NCBI GenBank assembly: GCA_025937115.1
Contig: JAICSB010000122.1
Span: 1-8,607, forward strand
From: Pseudonocardiaceae bacterium
Lineage (GTDB): Bacteria > Actinomycetota > Actinomycetes > Mycobacteriales > Pseudonocardiaceae
Reading direction: 5' to 3'
Length of the DNA stretch: 8,607 nucleotides
Part shown: piece by piece, positions 6,287 to 8,607 of the stretch
How positions within the stretch are numbered: the stretch's first letter is position 1
How the letters are laid out: every line of letters starts with the position of its first letter
Position numbers and translations under genes: made by a program
The notes under the pieces: model-generated
Databases searched by the model: none
What the model saw: the letters and a program-made list of their open reading frames with translations, nothing else
What the model was told of the DNA's origin: nothing

Positions 6287-6314
6287 CGCCTGCCGCCCGA
6301 AAAGCTGGCAGGCG
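6287..6314 (+). repeat. Perfect 8-bp stem-loop
   Basis: CGCCTGCC (6287-6294) and GGCAGGCG (6307-6314) pair exactly around a 12-base loop containing CGAAAA. About ten bases later comes GGTTTTG, so a weak terminator or attenuator in the leader of the 6422 gene is possible. It could instead be a regulator site between divergent genes. Confidence 0.35.
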
Positions 6315-6408
6315 CGCTGTCGGTTTTGTCCGCGTGTCGAGCGGTCGCTTTGCCTGTGCGTCCGGCAGCGTACGGGGCTACACCCAGAATTGTCAGTCAC
6401 TACAGACC

Positions 6409-6415
6409 GGGGAAG
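6409..6415 (+). promoter_or_regulatory. Ribosome binding site that sets the zinc-protein start
   Basis: GGGGAAG lies six bases before GTG 6422. The open frame begins much earlier (6326), but only this start has a ribosome site. Confidence 0.5.
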
Positions 6416-6421
6416 ACGACT

Positions 6422-6793
6422 GTGGACCAGGCTCCGCCGGATTGTCAGATCCGGGCATCGCAGCTGGCGGCCCTGCGGATACCCGAGCCACAGTTTCCCA
6501 CCAAGACTCCAGCCGGTCGACGGCCAAGCCGCCCCACGCCGGTTCGCGCTCCGGTGGGTCAGCCGGACCCCAGCGATCAGGCCGGCAGCCCTGGCGTCGA
6601 ACAGCTGCGGTGGGCACGCTGTCCCGATGACGGGCGCTTGCACCTGCTGCAACCTGCTGGTGTCGACCTCGCCGCCGCGAACGGCCACGCCCAGGCAGTC
6701 TGTGGCCATCGCGTACCCGCCCAAGGCCTCACCATCAACGACGTCCCGTCGGGAGCGTTGTGTATGGCCTGCGTCATTGGTGCGACTTCGTAA
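6422..6793 (+). CDS. Small Cys/His protein, putative zinc-binding
   Basis: The 123-residue product has a low-complexity Pro/Arg-rich N-terminal half (about 20-60) and a compact C-terminal domain (about 60-123). That domain carries RWARCPDDGRLHLL, AVCGHRVP, GLTINDVPSG and LCMACVIGATS. Cys67, His74, Cys94, His96 and the C-x-x-C pair Cys114/Cys117 are placed as in a small zinc-binding fold. I recall similar short actinomycete proteins with a CPxDG...CGH...LCxAC pattern, but I know of no named family or function. The start is inferred from the ribosome site and could be earlier. The gene is divergent from the XRE regulator, whose operator-like palindrome is about 290 bases away, and it reads towards the decarboxylase-like gene 87 bases on. 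The C-terminal domain is the evidence that this frame is real. Confidence 0.6.
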   Translation: MDQAPPDCQIRASQLAALRIPEPQFPTKTPAGRRPSRPTPVRAPVGQPDPSDQAGSPGVEQLRWARCPDDGRLHLLQPAGVDLAAANGHAQAVCGHRVPAQGLTINDVPSGALCMACVIGATS

Positions 6794-6807
6794 GGACCGC
6801 GGCTGCG

Positions 6808-6817
6808 CTCAGCTGAG
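6808..6817. repeat. 10-bp palindrome in the 87-base gap
   Basis: CTCAGCTGAG is self-complementary and lies 15 bases after the stop of the zinc-protein gene and about 60 bases before the next ribosome site. It could be a regulator site or chance. It does not look like a terminator. Confidence 0.25.
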
Positions 6818-6880
6818 GTAGCCCTCGACCTCACTGGCCGGGCGGACCTCGGTGTCGGGGTCGCCTGAGGAGTTGACGAT

Positions 6881-7582
6881 GTGAACAGCGACTTCGCTGA
6901 TTTGCCGGGGGCGCCGGAGACGATGTTGCGCCGCGAGGACCTGGCCGTCTTGCCCGCAACCGCCCCGCCCGCGCCGTGGCGGGTCACCGCTACCGCGCTG
7001 CTGTGGACGGATCGCCCGGACGCCCGCGCCCGGGCGGCGATCGATGCGGTGGTGCCGACGGAGGTGTCGGCCGGCGCCACGCCGATCGCCACGGTCGGAG
7101 CGCTGATCCGGTACCTGCGCACTCCCGTCGGGCGCTACCGCGAGGTCATCGGGGCAGTCGTCTACCGCCGGGGCGCCACAGTGTTCACCCACATCCCCTT
7201 CATCGCCGTCGACTCGCTGGCCAGCGTGGTCGGTGGACGCACCAACTGGGCGCTGCCCAAAACGTTGGCCAGCTTCGACGGTCAGCTGGCGCATGGCATC
7301 TCGATGGCGGCGACCGGCGTCGACTGGCGCGTCGAAGCCACCCCCACCGCTCACCGGCTCATGGTGCCCATGCTGATACCGAAACTGCTCGCATTGGTCC
7401 AGCTCGGCCCGCACCGCACCTTGTGGTCGGTGCGACCCAGCTGCTACGGAGTGGCCCGGCTGGCCCGGATCGACGTGCGGGTGACGGCTGCTCCCACCCT
7501 GCGGGACTGGTTCCCGTCAGGCACGCGCCGAGGCACCCTCACCCCGCGGCTGACGATGGTGCTGGGTCCCGCCATCGGCTGA
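6881..7582 (+). CDS. Acetoacetate decarboxylase-fold family protein
   Basis: The 233-residue product matches the acetoacetate decarboxylase superfamily (PF06314) in length and pattern. YREVIGAVVYRRG (87-99) and VFTHIPFIAVDSLASVVGGR (101-120) are followed by NWALPKTLASF (122-132). The LPKTLA segment corresponds to the family's G-x-PKK-L-A stretch, so Lys127 is the candidate for the conserved lysine, though which lysine would form the Schiff base cannot be settled by eye. Classic members decarboxylate acetoacetate, but most actinomycete relatives have no known substrate and many act on other keto or oxo acids. There is no signal peptide. GTG 6881 is chosen because GAGGAG (6867-6872) lies eight bases upstream. 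The gene may be co-transcribed with 6422 before it and with the transporter 177 bases after it. Confidence 0.82.
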   Translation: MNSDFADLPGAPETMLRREDLAVLPATAPPAPWRVTATALLWTDRPDARARAAIDAVVPTEVSAGATPIATVGALIRYLRTPVGRYREVIGAVVYRRGATVFTHIPFIAVDSLASVVGGRTNWALPKTLASFDGQLAHGISMAATGVDWRVEATPTAHRLMVPMLIPKLLALVQLGPHRTLWSVRPSCYGVARLARIDVRVTAAPTLRDWFPSGTRRGTLTPRLTMVLGPAIG

Positions 7583-7759
7583 GGTTGGTGAAGCGCAACA
7601 GCTCTGCATCTCCCGAGCTCAACAGCAGAGCGATTGCACGCAGCCGGGACAGCACTCTGGTGGAGTTCGGGAGGTTGAGAGTTGCCGGGCCAGGGTGGTT
7701 CCGTTAGGAAGGCGTCAAGATCGGTGCCGGCGGGTTGCGGCGATGCGAGGCTCGGCGGC
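7583..7759 (+). ncRNA. Structured spacer, possible cis-regulatory leader of the transporter
   Basis: Two helices compete for the same bases. GCTCTGC (7601-7607) pairs with GCAGAGC (7625-7631). Within that loop, 7610-7620 can pair with 7663-7673 as an 11-bp helix with one G-U pair. The two helices either form a pseudoknot or exclude each other, which is how switches often behave. KimA-type transporters are under c-di-AMP riboswitches in Bacillus, but I do not see the ydaO consensus here. The structure could also be a 3' end of the decarboxylase transcript. Confidence 0.3.
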
Positions 7760-8607
7760 GTGAGCCTGCTGCTGAAGAGGTTGCTGGTCGGCCGGCCGAT
7801 GCGCAGTGCCCGGTTGGGTGAGACGTTGCTGCCTACCTGGCTGGCCTTGCCGGTGTTCTGCAGCGACCCGATCTCCTCAGTGGCGTATGCGACCGAGCAG
7901 ATCGTCCTGGTGCTGGCAGCCGGTGGCGTTGCCGCCTTGACCCAGACACCGTGGGTCGGGCTGGCCGTGGTCATGCTGCTGATGGTGGTCGTCGCGTCCT
8001 ACCGGCAGACCTGCTTCGCCTACCCGAACGGCGGCGGCGCCTTCGTGGTGAGCAGGGACAATCTCGGTGAGACCGCGGCGCTGGTGGCGGCCAGCGCGTT
8101 GCTGGTGGACTACGTGATGACGGTTGCGGTATCAGTGGTGTCCGGCGTCGTGGCGATCACCTCGGCGCTGCCGCGGTTCGCGCCGCACGCGGTGGCGCTG
8201 TCGGTCGGGTTCGTCGTGGTGCTCGCGCTGGCGAACTTGCGCGGTACCAAGGAGTCCGGTCGGGCGTTCGCGGTGCCGACCTACACGTTCATCGGCTTGA
8301 CTTTGTTGATGTTCGTGGTGGCGGCGGTCAAGGGCTGGGGTGGCACGCTGGCGTTGGCCGAGACGGCCAGGCAGCCGCTGCCGGCAACCATCCACATCGG
8401 CGGGATGTTCACCGTGATCCTGCTGGTGCGGGCCTTCGCGTCAGGCTGTACCGCGCTGACCGGGGTGGAGGCGATCAGCAACGGGGTACCGGCCTTCCGT
8501 AAACCCAAGAGCCGCAACGCGGCGCTGACGCTGACGCTGATGGGCGTGATCGCGGTGGTGCTGTTCGCCGGGATCACCCTGCTGGCAGTGCGGCTACAGG
8601 CCCGCGC
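7760..8607 (+). CDS. KimA-like APC-superfamily transporter, N-terminal part
   Basis: The gene runs off the right edge after 282 codons; family members have about 600 residues. The start GTG 7760 has AGG nine bases upstream and gives the family N-terminus (KRLLVGRPMRSARLGETLLP). At least six hydrophobic helices are visible. The pattern FCSDPISSVAYATEQI (34-48), PNGGGAFVVSRDNLGE (89-104) and LLVDYVMTVAVS (114-125) is that of the KimA/YdaO branch, high-affinity proton-coupled potassium importers. From memory the potassium-site residues of Bacillus KimA are Asp36, Tyr43, Asp117, Tyr118, Thr121 and Ser125. All six are present at the same numbers, and Thr231 with Glu237 lies in the later conserved segment. 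Potassium uptake at the cytoplasmic membrane is therefore likely, although many relatives are annotated as amino acid permeases. An in-frame GTG at 7724 is a less likely start. Confidence 0.85.
   Translation, partial: MSLLLKRLLVGRPMRSARLGETLLPTWLALPVFCSDPISSVAYATEQIVLVLAAGGVAALTQTPWVGLAVVMLLMVVVASYRQTCFAYPNGGGAFVVSRDNLGETAALVAASALLVDYVMTVAVSVVSGVVAITSALPRFAPHAVALSVGFVVVLALANLRGTKESGRAFAVPTYTFIGLTLLMFVVAAVKGWGGTLALAETARQPLPATIHIGGMFTVILLVRAFASGCTALTGVEAISNGVPAFRKPKSRNAALTLTLMGVIAVVLFAGITLLAVRLQAR

Larger units (their letters stand above)
6130..6421. other. Divergent intergenic region between the XRE and zinc-protein genes
   Basis: These 292 bases separate two divergent starts and must hold both promoters. 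Close to the XRE gene, on its strand, lie GTATCA and TATAC elements that could be -10 sequences, but no clear -35 is at the proper distance. On the other strand TACAGA at 6401-6406 lies just before the ribosome site of the 6422 gene. The main structure is the 8-bp stem at 6287-6314. Open frames that cross the region are not supported. Confidence 0.4.

Noticed and set aside
6168..6821. Long plus-strand frames across the divergent intergenic region and the zinc-protein gene
   Set aside because: They differ in frame from the Cys/His protein, lack a ribosome site and show no conserved pattern.
6809..7414. 201-codon minus-strand frame ending in a plausible-looking peptide (DPDTEVRPASEVEGYLS)
   Set aside because: It is antisense to almost all of the decarboxylase-like gene, which has a clear family match and ribosome site. 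Only the last 24 codons lie outside that gene, so an eroded gene end remains possible but unproven.
6976..7707. 243-codon plus-strand frame overlapping the decarboxylase-like gene
   Set aside because: His/Arg/Pro-rich shadow in another frame of a supported gene.
7583..7759. Canonical ydaO (c-di-AMP) riboswitch
   Set aside because: Although the transporter type suggested it, I could not find the expected conserved blocks in the right order. It is kept only as an open test.

Overview
The window is high-GC DNA with many GTG starts. Its gene families are strongly expanded in Actinomycetia: a DUF574/Methyltransf_19 methyltransferase, a DUF5753-type XRE regulator paired with a DUF397 protein, a GAF/PAS SpoIIE-type phosphatase and a PGPGW membrane protein. 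A filamentous actinomycete is the best reading, possibly Pseudonocardiales, but nothing fixes the genus. No rRNA, tRNA, CRISPR array, transposase or prophage gene was seen.

Layout from left to right. Positions 1-80 hold the last 25 codons of an unidentified gene. A roughly 230-bp repeat arm (114-340) follows, ending in a perfect 14-bp hairpin, and then about 1 kb with no convincing gene (375-1371). Next come a SAM-dependent methyltransferase (1372-2190, +) and a convergent four-helix PGPGW membrane protein (2214-2636, -). A second, inverted and shorter copy of the repeat arm (2723-2868) ends ten bases before a large PP2C phosphatase gene (2878-5016, +). The phosphatase stop overlaps, tail to tail, the stop of a DUF397 gene (5013-5231, -), which is the second gene of an operon with an XRE/DUF5753 regulator (5250-6128, -). 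A 16-bp perfect palindrome lies on the regulator's start codon. Divergent from it is a small putative zinc-binding protein (6422-6793, +), then an acetoacetate-decarboxylase-fold protein (6881-7582, +), and finally the N-terminal 282 residues of a KimA-type APC transporter (7760 to the edge, +) behind a structured 177-nt spacer.

Two functional themes can be argued. The phosphatase resembles RsbU/RsbP-type anti-anti-sigma phosphatases and would link two GAF sensors and one PAS sensor to a partner-switching pathway. The XRE/DUF397 pair resembles the WhiJ/Scr regulatory pairs of actinomycete development. The KimA-like transporter keeps every expected potassium-site residue in the visible part.

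The most unusual observation is the 95% identical inverted repeat bracketing the methyltransferase and PGPGW genes. Its right edge appears to supply a leaderless promoter to the phosphatase gene.
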